The notes under the pieces are model-generated. The model did no database searches. It saw only the letters and a program-made list of their open reading frames with translations, and was not told where the DNA came from. From NCBI GenBank assembly GCA_014549065.1, contig JACDOX010000013.1:5213241-5277240 (forward strand): DNA of 64,000 bases, written 5' to 3'. Origin of the DNA: Cardinalis cardinalis (Eukaryota; Chordata; Aves; Passeriformes; Cardinalidae). This document shows positions 38,260 to 49,390 of this stretch, in pieces. A program made the position numbers and the translations under genes. Within the stretch, counting starts at the first letter, position 1. Each line of letters opens with the position of its first letter.

Positions 38260-38359
38260 ATATGCTGTGCAGTANAGTATGTGTATTATATATATTCCAG
38301 TACAGTACAGTATGTGTATTATTTTATGATAATACATTTTCCTTGACTGCACAGCATAT
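38260..38359. repeat. Nested inverted-repeat structure, 100 bp
   Basis: The outer arms ATATGCTGTGCAGT (38260-38273) and ACTGCACAGCATAT (38346-38359) are perfectly complementary over 14 bp. Inside lie two copies of a 33-bp-period repeat (38270-38293 and 38303-38326, both CAGTA(N/C)AGTATGTGTATTAT). There is also a second perfect 8-bp hairpin, TGTATTAT/ATAATACA (38315-38322 and 38329-38336), with a 6-nt loop. The layout could be a small MITE remnant, a cruciform-prone element or an RNA hairpin precursor. No target-site duplication is evident. Confidence 0.85.
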
Positions 38360-41300
38360 TTCTTCTCTTCTTGAGAGTGCACTGGATGACATACATTTTC
38401 TTCAAGAGAAATCTGGTGTTCATGCAGTCTGAATGTATNTCAAGATTGTCCTACCTATGTTGTAGTCTGAAATCAAAAGTCTTTCACAAATAAGCTAGGT
38501 AGGAAGGAGTGAAAGAAATGTCTTCATTCTCTTCCTCTCTTCTATAATATTTTCTCACCATTTGGAAATTGTGAAATATTGTGGCTACACAGATTTTACA
38601 TGATACTTTGAATTCTTTTCTACAGTTACTACCATGATATTATTGATATTGACATTATTGATAAATTTGTATAAACCAAATCTTGATCTGATAATGCAGG
38701 ACTCTCCTATCTGGTGATCCAATTCCTGCTGATTACCCCTTCTTTATGCATGAATGACAGTGTGTGCAAGTGCCTTCTGTATGTGCTGCAGCATTTATAG
38801 GCCAGGGCTGACCTTTGGGTAGTCTGGGAAGGCACCTGGTATCTGACACCACCATCAGGACTCAGAGCACAATTGAGCTGCTGTGAGATTAGCATTAGTT
38901 CTGCAGTTAGACTGTAATTACATGGCTGGTTTGGGATGGAAATTACTGGTTACACTGCAGGGCTCTGCAGCCACTTGGGACCACATTCACAGGGTTNACA
39001 CACAGTTCAGCTTCCTCATACATCCTTTCTGTGTGTATCCAACCTCCCAAAGTAATTTTTCTGAGGTGGATTATTTGAAGGACATTACATGTCCACAGCA
39101 TGTGCATGTTCCATATGATCAAATGATGAACATCCCNTGAGCAGTTTCTTGGAGGGCCAAAATCCCTCCTGGCACAGCTGCATGGAGTCATTAGTGTTAC
39201 ACCAGCAGGAGAGCTGACCCCAGCCCTTGTTTAGTGATTTGAGTGGCCACCTCACCATGAGGACATTCTATCATTTCCAGGAACATGAATTTGGAACAGA
39301 CGGTTATTCCAGTGGCACGAGGTTGACAATTGTTTGGTTTTTAAGGAGTTACCACATAATGTTAAACTAGTCTCTTGCTTTAATGTGAAATCTTGATGCA
39401 GTGTATCTTATGATCTCTTAATCTGGGAAAACATGTAAACCAAAAGATAATAAACATAAACAGTGATTAAACCACAAACATTCCTCAGAGTAAATGATAA
39501 TATAATTAAACTTTAACTTCACAATGCAGATTCTTTTAGTGCATAATTGAAATTGCGTAAGATGCTTTGGCAATACATTTGACATTAACTGAAAGCAAGT
39601 AATTTTAGGAACCAGGATCTGACCTTCCTTTTAGTGACATCATTTGCTCAGCTTCTGCAGCTGTGTCTATACTACAGCTTCTTTGTGGTGTGCTTCACAG
39701 ACCCACTCCTGGACAGTCCTTGGACAGTCCCTCCCTGTGTCCTGGCAGCATGCTGGAAGGACGTGGGCCTGCATGCCATGCCTCTCCAAAGCTGAGATCC
39801 TTTAAATGAAACCCAAGCATGCAGGGAACACAAGGATCTGCAGGGTGATGGGCTGCAGAGGACAGGGACATGGAGCACCAGGGGGCTGCCCAGCAGACCT
39901 CCCCACAGCTGGCATCCCCTCCTGGGAGTGTCACTGGCCATACCAGATTCAACCAGAGGCCCACCTAGGCTACTTGTCTGCTGAAAGTGTGTGCTTGGGA
40001 AGAGAATGAAAGGAGGGCAAGCATGTAGTGTTGCTCTCTCAGACATCCTCCTATGTGTCTGCAGCCNGCTCTCAAATTTAATGAGACTGGATGATTGAAG
40101 CTTCCTTCATCTTGCTCCCTGCACAAGGCTTTCTAGACATCTTAGTCAAAGGAAACATTTTATAGCCCACACTTCCTGCGCTCCCGTGGCCAGCTGTGGG
40201 GCACTGCCATTGCAGCAGCTGTGGTCCCACACCATTCTCAGGGCAGCAGAGATCAGGCAGGAGCCTCCTCCCAGGGGCCCTGCTGCATGCCTGAGATGCA
40301 GCTGGGATGGCACCTCTGGTCTGTCTTCCTTGCCCTAGGCCCGGATNATGGCCTGAGCCCTCATGAAGTACATGGGCAGTGTTAGAACCAACAAAGGCGC
40401 TCCTGGCAGAACTGTACCTGCTGTGACTGTGCTGCAGGTAGGCTTGTGCTTGGCTCTGTGGAATACACATTGATGGTAAGTGAAGAAAGACAGAAAACAG
40501 GAGACAGGCCCTAACTGTCTGCCCTGGCACTGACTGCCCTGACCACAACAACTAAGAACCATCAGCAGCCATAGCCAGCGCTAAGAAAGCAACATCGGTT
40601 CCGTAGTACTGCATGACTGTATAAACAAAAATAATAACAAAATTTAGAAATACACATAAATACATAAATGAAAAAAAAAANGTCTCATAACTCTTTGCTG
40701 TGCTCTGAAATGAGGCTCTTTGGGAAAACTGGGAATTTGGGAGTTATTGAGGGTTACAAGGTTGCTGAGCAGTGTTTCCCAGAGCATTTGACAATAGTCT
40801 CTGGAGAGATGGCTGGTCACATGCTGATGGTTCCTCTTCATTCTTTCCAGCCACGAAATTACAGCCACAAGAATCAAGAGTTACATTCAGTACATTCTTA
40901 GCATAGTGGCTCTCACACTCTTTCCATAGTAAGGAGAGGCAGTTTCTACAAAGACTGTGACTGAGAGTAGCATCAGAAGATCTGTGCCCATGAGACAACC
41001 TGGGTTTAAAGTTACGGAGCAACCTGAGAAAGATTCTGGAAATTTGCTTAATGCTAGTAAAAGTTCACATGACTTGGGCAATAGGGGTGTCCCAGAAACA
41101 GGAGCTGGTGCATTTGTGAAGATGGCTCCTTCTGAATCAAACAGAGAAAGATTTGTTTCTGTGATAAGAAATATATGTACAAATATTTTTATTGAGATTC
41201 TTCTACTTTCTACGCAAACCTGATTTTAAGTACTGCTGGACTTCTTATAGCATGGGCACACGAACAAAGGACACTTAGTCTGCAGATCAAAATCCAGGAT

Positions 41301-42300
41301 TTGTCCACAAATAGCTTAAAACCTTTGATAGCTGATANTCGATGTGACTGGTCCGGACATACAGCAAACAGCTGGCAGCAAGTGCCAGCAAGCTGAACTT
41401 GTTTCACTCCCTTGCTATAGTCACTCATTTGAAAAATATCTTATTTTTGGAAATTATCTTATGTTTAAAAAGAACAATTGACAATCAGCCAGGGTACAAG
41501 AAAATTCCAATATTTTTCTGTTAATGTTTTTCAAGCTTGAANTAAAAGCCAGATAAAAGTCTCTTTCAAATTTATATGATTGAGTTTAAAAACCTCTCAG
41601 ATCATATGTCTTTATGGCCCAGATTTAAATCAAATTACCAATGCCATTGATCACAGAGGAAGAGTTTTTGAGCTCTAATTAAACTCAAAGTAAAAAATTT
41701 GCAAAGAATTCCTCAAGTAATTCATACACTCCTGATTTTCAGCCACACATGGTCACTGATTCTAGTGACTCTCATACCACATGGCACGGTCCAGTATTCA
41801 AACAGGTTAAAATCATGTTGGTACAATTTAGAGAGAGTAGTTGACCCTCAGCAAAAAAATTTATTTTGGAAAATACCCATTTATCAAATGCTTTCTCAGT
41901 GTGAGTGGATACTTCTTCGAGGAATATTCTGTGAGAACCCTGAGTTGCTGTCAGTGCTGTCAGAGCCTGGAAATGGCTATTCCAGGGTCTCAGCCCAGGG
42001 TCCCACACCCTGCAGAGTGTTGCCTCTTCTCTCTTCTGGGGAGAAGCTGAATTCCTCCTTTCTGCTGCACTGCTCACCTGTTTTCTGGCTGACATATGCA
42101 TACAAAGGACCAGTTCCTGCTGAGAAAATGGACTTTGAGGAAACTTNAGAGACATCTCTTCTTCCCAGAACTGTGGTCAGCTGAGAAGCTGCTCGTGCCT
42201 CTGGGCAGCCTTGGTGCTGCAAAATGGCTTCTCCTGGATTTAACTCAGGGAAGGGACAGCAGGGAATGTGTCTGCTATGTATGAAAGACTGACTGCACCA
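38360..42300. other. Non-coding stretch with GC-rich patch
   Basis: A GC-richer patch at 39690-40560 contains overlapping open frames on both strands (up to 157 codons, minus) with no recognised motif, plus a small 11-bp tandem (TGGACAGTCC twice) at about 39709-39730. The 161-codon plus frame at 41699-42184 begins with TTG and is overlapped by a 127-codon antisense frame; neither is recognised. Confidence 0.5.
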
Positions 42301-45300
42301 GGCAAGGTAATTAGGACACCCCATGAGAAGGTAGCAAGAAGTTTAAAGCTGAGAAGAGGCTANGCTTTTTCCCATGACAGGGAATGGATTTGTGGACACA
42401 GCTGCACTGTGGTCTTAGTACTCAGGTGCTAAAAGGACAGAAATGGGACTAGAAGGATTTATCAGTGGGGAAATTTGAAGAGAAACTTAAAACACCAATC
42501 TTTCAGAGAAAAAGAAAACATCTTGGTGCAATAGAAAATGTTATTGCACATTTCTCCCTCATTTGTTTGGTATTTTCCCCCTTCAGAGACTGAATCCCAG
42601 ATTAGCAGGGTTGCTAGTCAGAGCAGGTGCAAGGGTGGTATGTCTAACTTTCCTGTGGCAATGTTTCCTAAAATTCAGAGTAAGTTTATGACGTGTAAGT
42701 AAACCAAATATGTGGTAAAAAAGGTAAAAATGGTGCATCAGTCTGATTGAATACTTACTGATACTATGAGACTGAAACAATGCATACATTGCTTCAGCCA
42801 CAGCTTGAGCTGTGAACAGTTTATCTTTCCATTTATAGGAAAGGTCAAGACAAGTTTGAGTCACCTTTTCAAGAGACAGCTTTTCTTCTACTTCCCAGCC
42901 ACAACATTTGTCTGGATGCCCAAGTGTAGGGGCTGCTGAAAGGAAGCTCCCTTGTCAGTCCATCANGTCTGGGCTGTGCTGTGCCCCAGAGCCCACATTT
43001 GCAACCCAGGCACGCTACAAAGTATTTCCCTAGGCTTTGGTGTGGGGGAAAAAGGAGGATGTAGAGGGATGGGATGTAGGACCCAGATTTGGGGACAGAT
43101 TGGTTTCCTTGCGCACTGATGATGGATGCAAGTNGGCTACACGTGATGCTTTTTTCTTTTGGAAGCTCATCAAGCACCATCCAGAGGGTGGGATAAAATT
43201 ATCTGTTAAACAGTCTCAAAATCCTCCTAAGAAAATAAAGCAATATTTCTATCTTGCACTGTCAGTGCCAGAATACTGCAAAGCAGCTGTCATGTCACAG
43301 TCCTGCTGGACATTTCTGGGCTTTGTAAGCACAAATGCCCCATTTGGAGCAGCGTATCTCTGTGCTGCTGCTTAAGAAAAGAAGAATAAAATTGGGAGAC
43401 ATCCCAGGCCAATCAGATCCTTGCAATGAGGGAAACTGACAGTGACTGCTCAAATGAAAAGAACCAAACAGTTCAGCTGATCTCTCCCACTTGTTTGAGG
43501 TTTAGGAACCAGTTGCTATGGCAGTAAACGATGTAAAATTGTGTCCTCTTTAAATCTGCAGAATTCTTTTGTATTTTAGCGATACAGAGTGTGTTTGTAG
43601 TTAGTGCCAGGCATATATTTGGTTTATTTTTTTTGTAGCTGAGCAGTATCCCATTTAAGCTTTGTTTTAGGTTAGCTGAAGATTTCACCAGGTATTTAAT
43701 TTCTAAGTTATTTCTGCCTTTAAAATGCCCAAAATTTAAAATATAAGTTTTTAACATGTAAAGCATTTCAGCCTGTTACATTTTGTCTTATTCGAAATAT
43801 CCACAGAATAAGATCTGACTTTATAAATGCTTCCAAAATCTGAACTTTTTCAGTAGCCATTTTAACTGCTAAAAGAGCTGAAGAAATTAATTCAGCCATC
43901 TGCATTTTTAAGCACAGTTTATTATTTCTTCAGGCTTTGCTACAATGCTGCTCCCACAAAGTTCATTCCAAGTGGTTGTAAAGATTTTCTTATCTCTGGG
44001 AATTTGCGGGAATCAGTCCAACATGTATGTTTTTAATGGTTTTTTAAAAAATTATCAATATCTTATTGTCATTCACCCTTTGCTCCCTCCCACTTTACAG
44101 AATAGTTATTAGGCTCTCACTGAGAACTGGTCTCTTAGAAACAACACAAAGAAAATGAGGGACAGCAACAGAATGCTTGAAGATAACAGTTCTGAGGATG
44201 CTGAAAAAGAAATCAGCAAGATAGGAAACAAGGGGATTTGGAGGTCAGTGGAGCNGGAGTGAGCAGGAAATGGAGGGAGGAACTGAGTGTCAGAAGCAGC
44301 TGATAGATTCATTGCCCTGCATTTTCTTAGGATAATACTTCCTCAATTGGAATCAACAGCTGAGGCTGCAGTGCCTTACATCTTAAATCTCCTGTCTGTG
44401 TACCTGACAAACCCTGCCCAGCGACTCTCACATACATTCCTTCTGCACATCTNAAACTGTGCAAAATCCTCATTATTCTATAATGTGGATGTAAAAAATA
44501 TCCAGGGACTAAAGGAGGAGAAATACTTGCTTCATTAGTGACATCTAGAAAATACAAGTATTTGCTAAAATAAGGCCTGTTTTATTGTGTAAGATTTTTA
44601 TAAGACTGACCACCTGAAGTTTAATTTTCCTTCTTGCATAGATAATTATATCATAAAGATTATGAATCTTTCTAATAGAAGGGAAATGGTGAAGGTATAT
44701 CCATTGCTTACTTCACTGCAAATATGCAAGTCTTTTCACATTTTAGAGAAATAAGGTTTATTTTAAAACCAGACTGTATTTTATTAGAAAACTAACAATG
44801 AGCTAAGGGTTGAATAAATACAGCAAATGAATGTTTTAGAACATATTAAGTGAATAATTTGCTAAAGGTGGTTATCTGCTAGCGGGCAGAAAATGAAAAG
44901 CAAGTTTTCAATTTTACAACATAAACACAGTTTATTCGCCTTTTGNGCACACAGGCAGTGTAAAAAAACAGGTATATATATTTATTTGGCACTATATTTG
45001 CTAAATTAATTTTTCAGATACTGCTTAGACTGGATCTCATTAAATAGTCTTCCTTGCTGTTCACTGTGGGATACACAAACTGTAACATTTTCTCTCAGCT
45101 GGTCAAAAGGAGAGTTTATAGGTTTAATCAGTATTTGCTAACCATGTGCAAATATCAGCTGTGTGTGCTGAACTAAAACAAGCAAAAATCTTAGAGCAAC
45201 TGATACCATATTTGCAAATATAATCTTCATATTGATTTCCCTCAATACCCTTCACAAAGTTATACTGAAGACCATGCCCAGGTTGGGACGGACACATGGG

Positions 45301-46974
45301 CACCTGGTGATGGAACTTTCTTCTGCCTCAAGCTCTNATGGAACCCTTTGCTTTATTAATGATCTTTAAGCAGCTTTTGTAGGCCNTTCATACATCCCTC
45401 TGACTGACAGAACAGGGTTTGAGGACCCCCTTGTCCCTCTGCATGTTGTCCCTGGTCTCTGNTCCCCCAGTGTGCACTGTTTCACTGTTTTCCCCAGGAG
45501 GGACCATGTCCTCAGGCTGGCTGTCTCAGGTGCTGATATTAAGCTACCTATGAATGTGTAAAANGTGACCCAAATGTGTAATCCTGTAAAAATGTTCCAA
45601 GGTTAACTTGGTAAAATGTATTTTTCATAAATGCTTGTTGATTGGCATTTCTTTATTACCTTTTAAAGTTTATTATTAATAGAAACCACGAGTAACTATT
45701 CCACTGCCTTTGCTAGCAGGCTGCAGGGAGTGTAATTGCTCAGGATGTCTGCTTACACTTCTAATGTATTGTCACAAACTCAGCTTCTTTAATCCTCTGC
45801 AGTTACTGTGTGTTTCAAAACTTACTGGAAATGATGATGAATACTAAAGAGATCCTTGTCTGGCTCTTTTAAAATCCATACATGGGAATGGTTTGATCTT
45901 GTTGTTATTAAATCTTCATTTGGAATCTGCTACTTAGCATCCTCTTTCGAAATGGTTATAATGGTATGCAAAATATGTTATCATATATATAAATCTGTCT
46001 TTCTCCCAACCAGAAGGCTACAAATGTTTCAATACTCTTGCCNTCTGTACTAAAACCATTGTTAGGAACTCTTGTTTTAGTTATCTTAAATATTTTTGGT
46101 CATTAATCTTTTTTTTCCTATAGATATTATCATGTCCTGTTTCCTGCCTTATTCACTTCCCACTGTAGTATGATATTTGATGCTGTTGACTTTCATGCTT
46201 TTCCATTTGTTTTAATAATTTTTATTTTACATTTTTTGTCTAATCTTGTTTTAAAATACAGAACATTTTCTCTCTCAACTGAAGATTGCTGGCACCCAAG
46301 AGCATTCTTAAATTCTCCATTTGCATATGTATTTTTATCTCCAAAAGAAAATGTGGGCTTGGTGGCAGTAGTACTGTTTTAAGATTCATAGCCATGTGAT
46401 CAGACTAGATAATCAGAAATGCACACTTTGGCCTTGCAAGAAGTAGGAAAATTCAGGAGTACTGCCCTTGGGTCATGAATATAGAATTGCATATTTGTTT
46501 CCTGAGCTTGCATGGATAACATTCCTCCCCAGCTGTTCCAGTAAAGGGGGCTGAGCCTTGTCAAGAAACTTCATGCCTGCACTGCTTTGAAGTGTAGCTT
46601 GTCAGTAAAGGATTTCTGTTAAGTGTTTCAGACATAAAACCTCTTCTGGGTTTTGCCTGTGCAAAATGCTTGGGTGCCCTTTGTTTTATTTATTTTCCTT
46701 TTGCAAATAACTGTTTATAATTCTTACCCTGAAAACAGCATTTTTTACTTTTCAAGAAGGAATGCTATTGATCTTTGGAGGCTGGATGACTACAACATAT
46801 TTTTCTCAGCTATGCCCCAGTAATACACAGCTGAAGGGAAAGTCATGATGTCAAAGAAAAATGGCAATTGCCAAATTCAGAACGAATGAAGGACTCATCT
46901 TTTGATGAGTGTCCTGAAAGGTTATTTCATATGTCTTCATGCCACAGAATGCTGGGAATAATAATATTATAGAC
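42301..46974. other. Non-coding stretch
   Basis: AT-rich apart from 45280-45560, which is GC-richer with four Ns (45337, 45386, 45462, 45564) and could be an unrecognised repeat. A perfect octamer ATTTGCAT lies at 46319-46326. No supported gene. Confidence 0.5.
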
Positions 46975-47205
46975 CTGTTCAAAAAAAGATTTGATAGATT
47001 NATGGAATGCAAGTCTAGTGAGGGATATTAGACAGAATTAAACCATCTCTCATTCACAGAGAGGGTAAACACTGGGAATATCCCAGAGAAGCACCACTTT
47101 CTGCTTATCCTGCCAGCATGGGGTCTCCTGGGCATCCACTGCTGGGCCCTTCTGGAGACTCAGGCTGGAGTAGGTAACTTTTGGTCTGATCCACATGGCT
47201 GCCCT
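46975..47205 (+). mobile_element. Old CR1/L3-like LINE 3' end
   Basis: Begins with a TTTGATAGATTNATGGAAT block (the 'tttgacaagttcatggag' motif of old CR1/L3 tails). It ends GGCATCCACTGCTGGGCCCT, TCTGGAGACTCAGGCTGGAG, then TTTTGGTCTGATCCACATGG. This matches the 'ggccactgtcggagacaggatactgggctagatggacctttggtctgacc' tail known from reptile and bird CR1 relatives. More diverged than the other CR1 pieces here, so probably older. Confidence 0.6.
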
Positions 47206-48394
47206 CTGCAATTAATCCTGTTTGAGTCAACAGAAATAGTAGAACAATTTGGACTGGCAGCGAGGCTTGACCAGTGTGGGGTTTGGTTGAAGTATTTATA
47301 ATTCTGATAAACCAAGACTGAAATTAAAGAATAAAGGAAACAATAACTCTTCCCTTGCTTCTTCTTATTGTGGCTTCATTCCTTTGTTTCTTGATGTGGA
47401 TTCCAGAAAATTAATTGAGCATTAAGACCCAAAGAGCAGTACTTTTGGGGCTGATTATTGCATGCCTCAGCTGCTGTAATAAAGTATGAGTTAATGACTT
47501 TAACCACCTGAAAAGTGCAACAATTTCCCTGTAAATTCAGTGCCTGGAGTNACTTATTGTCTGATCATTTAGTCTGTAGCTCAGAAAAAAGGAAGAATTG
47601 AAAAAGTAGAAACTTACTGCTGTTGCATTTAAGGAGTGCTAAATAAAAATAAGTTTAAAAATAAATTCACATTCTTGTACCTCCTGGACATTACTNTCCT
47701 GTGTGTGACATACCTGGCGGTGAGTCAGCACATTGCATTCACNTCTGAAGTTTGGAAGCTGTTTTATAACTAAAGAGAAACCTGTGACCAATCTGTAAAA
47801 TCAGCCAGAGCTGAACCTGGCAACACCACATATTGTAATCCTGGTGTTAGGCCAGGCTTGACTGGTACAGGGAATGGTATTGAGTTGAATTTTGAGCATG
47901 CTGTGGGTGTGCTTCTTGTAGGTCAGTCAGTGCAATCAGTAACTTTTCCTCTCAGCCCTNCTTGCAGGAAATGACCAAAAATCCTGTCTGCTTTAAATGT
48001 TTTCCAATATAAGACAGAAAAAGGGGTAAGCTGAAATTCAGTGCCCCTCACGTTCCTGGANCCCTGTATCCCTTACACAAGAGGCCTATGTGGTTTGTCT
48101 TATANAGACAGCTGCATTTTTAAAATGTTGAGTGATTGTCCAGTGAAANTTTCAAGGTTGTACCTTGAGAGAATCCCAGCAATGTGAGGAACTGAAAGGT
48201 TTGCTTTTGGGTTTCAGCCTCTTCAAGACAAAGACCATCCTTGCACCTTCACAAGACTTGGGGCAATGTGTCTGCTCCTCACTGTGAACTGTGCCTGCTG
48301 TAACACTGTCTGTAATAAACAGTATATATAAAAACAGTAACAACAAAAGGTGGAAGCTCATGGAGACAAAGGATGGTGGCGTGCAGTAATTTAT
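47206..48394. other. Non-coding stretch
   Basis: No supported gene. N density is raised between 47551 and 48149 (seven Ns). A TATA-like ACAGTATATATAAAAACAG at about 48319 is unlinked to any other promoter evidence. Confidence 0.5.
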
Positions 48395-48530
48395 GTTGTT
48401 TTCCCAGCTTTGTCACACGCTTGATATGTGACCTCGAAGAAGTTATTTAATCTCTTTCTGGTTTAATGTTCCTCCAGAGACACAGGATAACAGTGCTTAG
48501 TAAGGGTGTCAGGAGGCTTAATTCAGAGGT
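48395..48530 (+). repeat. Ancient MIR-like SINE trace
   Basis: GATATGTGACCTCGAAGAAG, then TTATTTAATCTCTTTCTGG, corresponds to the 'ctgtgtgaccttgggcaagttacttaacctctctgtg' block of MIR. AGACACAGGATAACAGTG and AGGAGGCTTA follow in the expected order with gaps. Short and diverged. Confidence 0.5.
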
Positions 48531-48929
48531 GATTGTGAAGCCTGCCAGCCTCCACAGAGGGTCCATATTCTCAATATGGCAGAGANGATTGTTCTGGTGG
48601 CAAAGAATATGCAAAGAATGCGAACAGGTCATGAAAACAAGAAGTTTTGTGTTGAAATATGTCAGACTGACCCTTTCTTCCACCTCCTTGTAGCCTGGAT
48701 ATAGATAAGGCAAAATGAGGGAATTCCTGTCTGAAGCAACACCACAACAGGAAATATTCTCTTTGAGTAAGCAAAACCTTGAAGCTGAATGGAAGAAAGA
48801 GCCAGCCCTNAGGAGACTGGCTATTGCAATTGCTAAGACCCAAAATATCCTCTGCTTTACATAAGTGGTCTCTCTGCCATCATCATGGCTCTCAGCCTTC
48901 AGCAAGGGCTGAAATGAGAGCAGCCATTA

Positions 48930-49390
48930 ACCTTGACCCAGGCACGGCCCGCCATGCCAGGTCCTCCCCCTGCTAATGGGTGAAATGCAATTCTTTGGGC
49001 AGCAGGGANGCAGGGAGTCGCCTGGTGAGCTCCTGAAAGGCAGGGCAGCTGCCAGGCCCCGTTATCTCCCAAGGCGTGCCTGCACAGGGAGCTGCCTGGG
49101 GATGTGATTTACAGCCTGAGGCTGAATCCCACTTGTTCTGTGAGGGGAATGGCAGCGACGAGAAGCACCACCTTGTCCGGGAAGGGATGGCCAGAATCGG
49201 GGTCCTGACAGTGAGGGATTAAAGCAATAACAGACTTGGATGTGATACAATCCAAACCTCCTTCTTCCTGGACAAATCTGCAGCTCAGAGGATCTTATTT
49301 TACAGCACCTCTGGGAGATACCGCCCTTCCTTTCTCCGGCTTTATCCCCGCAGCAAAGCCCGGCTGTGCTGTGCCATGAGGAGCTGCNTG
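48930..49390. promoter_or_regulatory. CpG-elevated patch, possible regulatory element
   Basis: By eye this ~460 bp has about a dozen CpGs (for example CACGGCCCGCC, CAGCGACGAG, TTGTCCGGGAAGG, CCCGGCTG) and is GC-richer than its surroundings. It lacks a TATA box, a clear transcription start and a gene downstream. It may be an enhancer or simply a GC-rich unannotated repeat; the regulatory label is tentative. Confidence 0.2.

Noticed and set aside
40078..40551. 157-codon minus-strand open frame
   Set aside because: Compositional: GC-rich, no ATG-led conserved product, no family resemblance.
41699..42184. 161-codon plus-strand open frame
   Set aside because: Starts on TTG, is overlapped by antisense open frames of 127 and 115 codons, and has no recognisable domain.
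45280..45560. Possible LTR fragment
   Set aside because: GC-richer and N-dense, but I could find neither TG/CA ends nor a site duplication.
48315..48340. TATA-like stretch ACAGTATATATAAAAACAG
   Set aside because: No start region, CpG context or downstream gene; AT-rich DNA produces such matches often.
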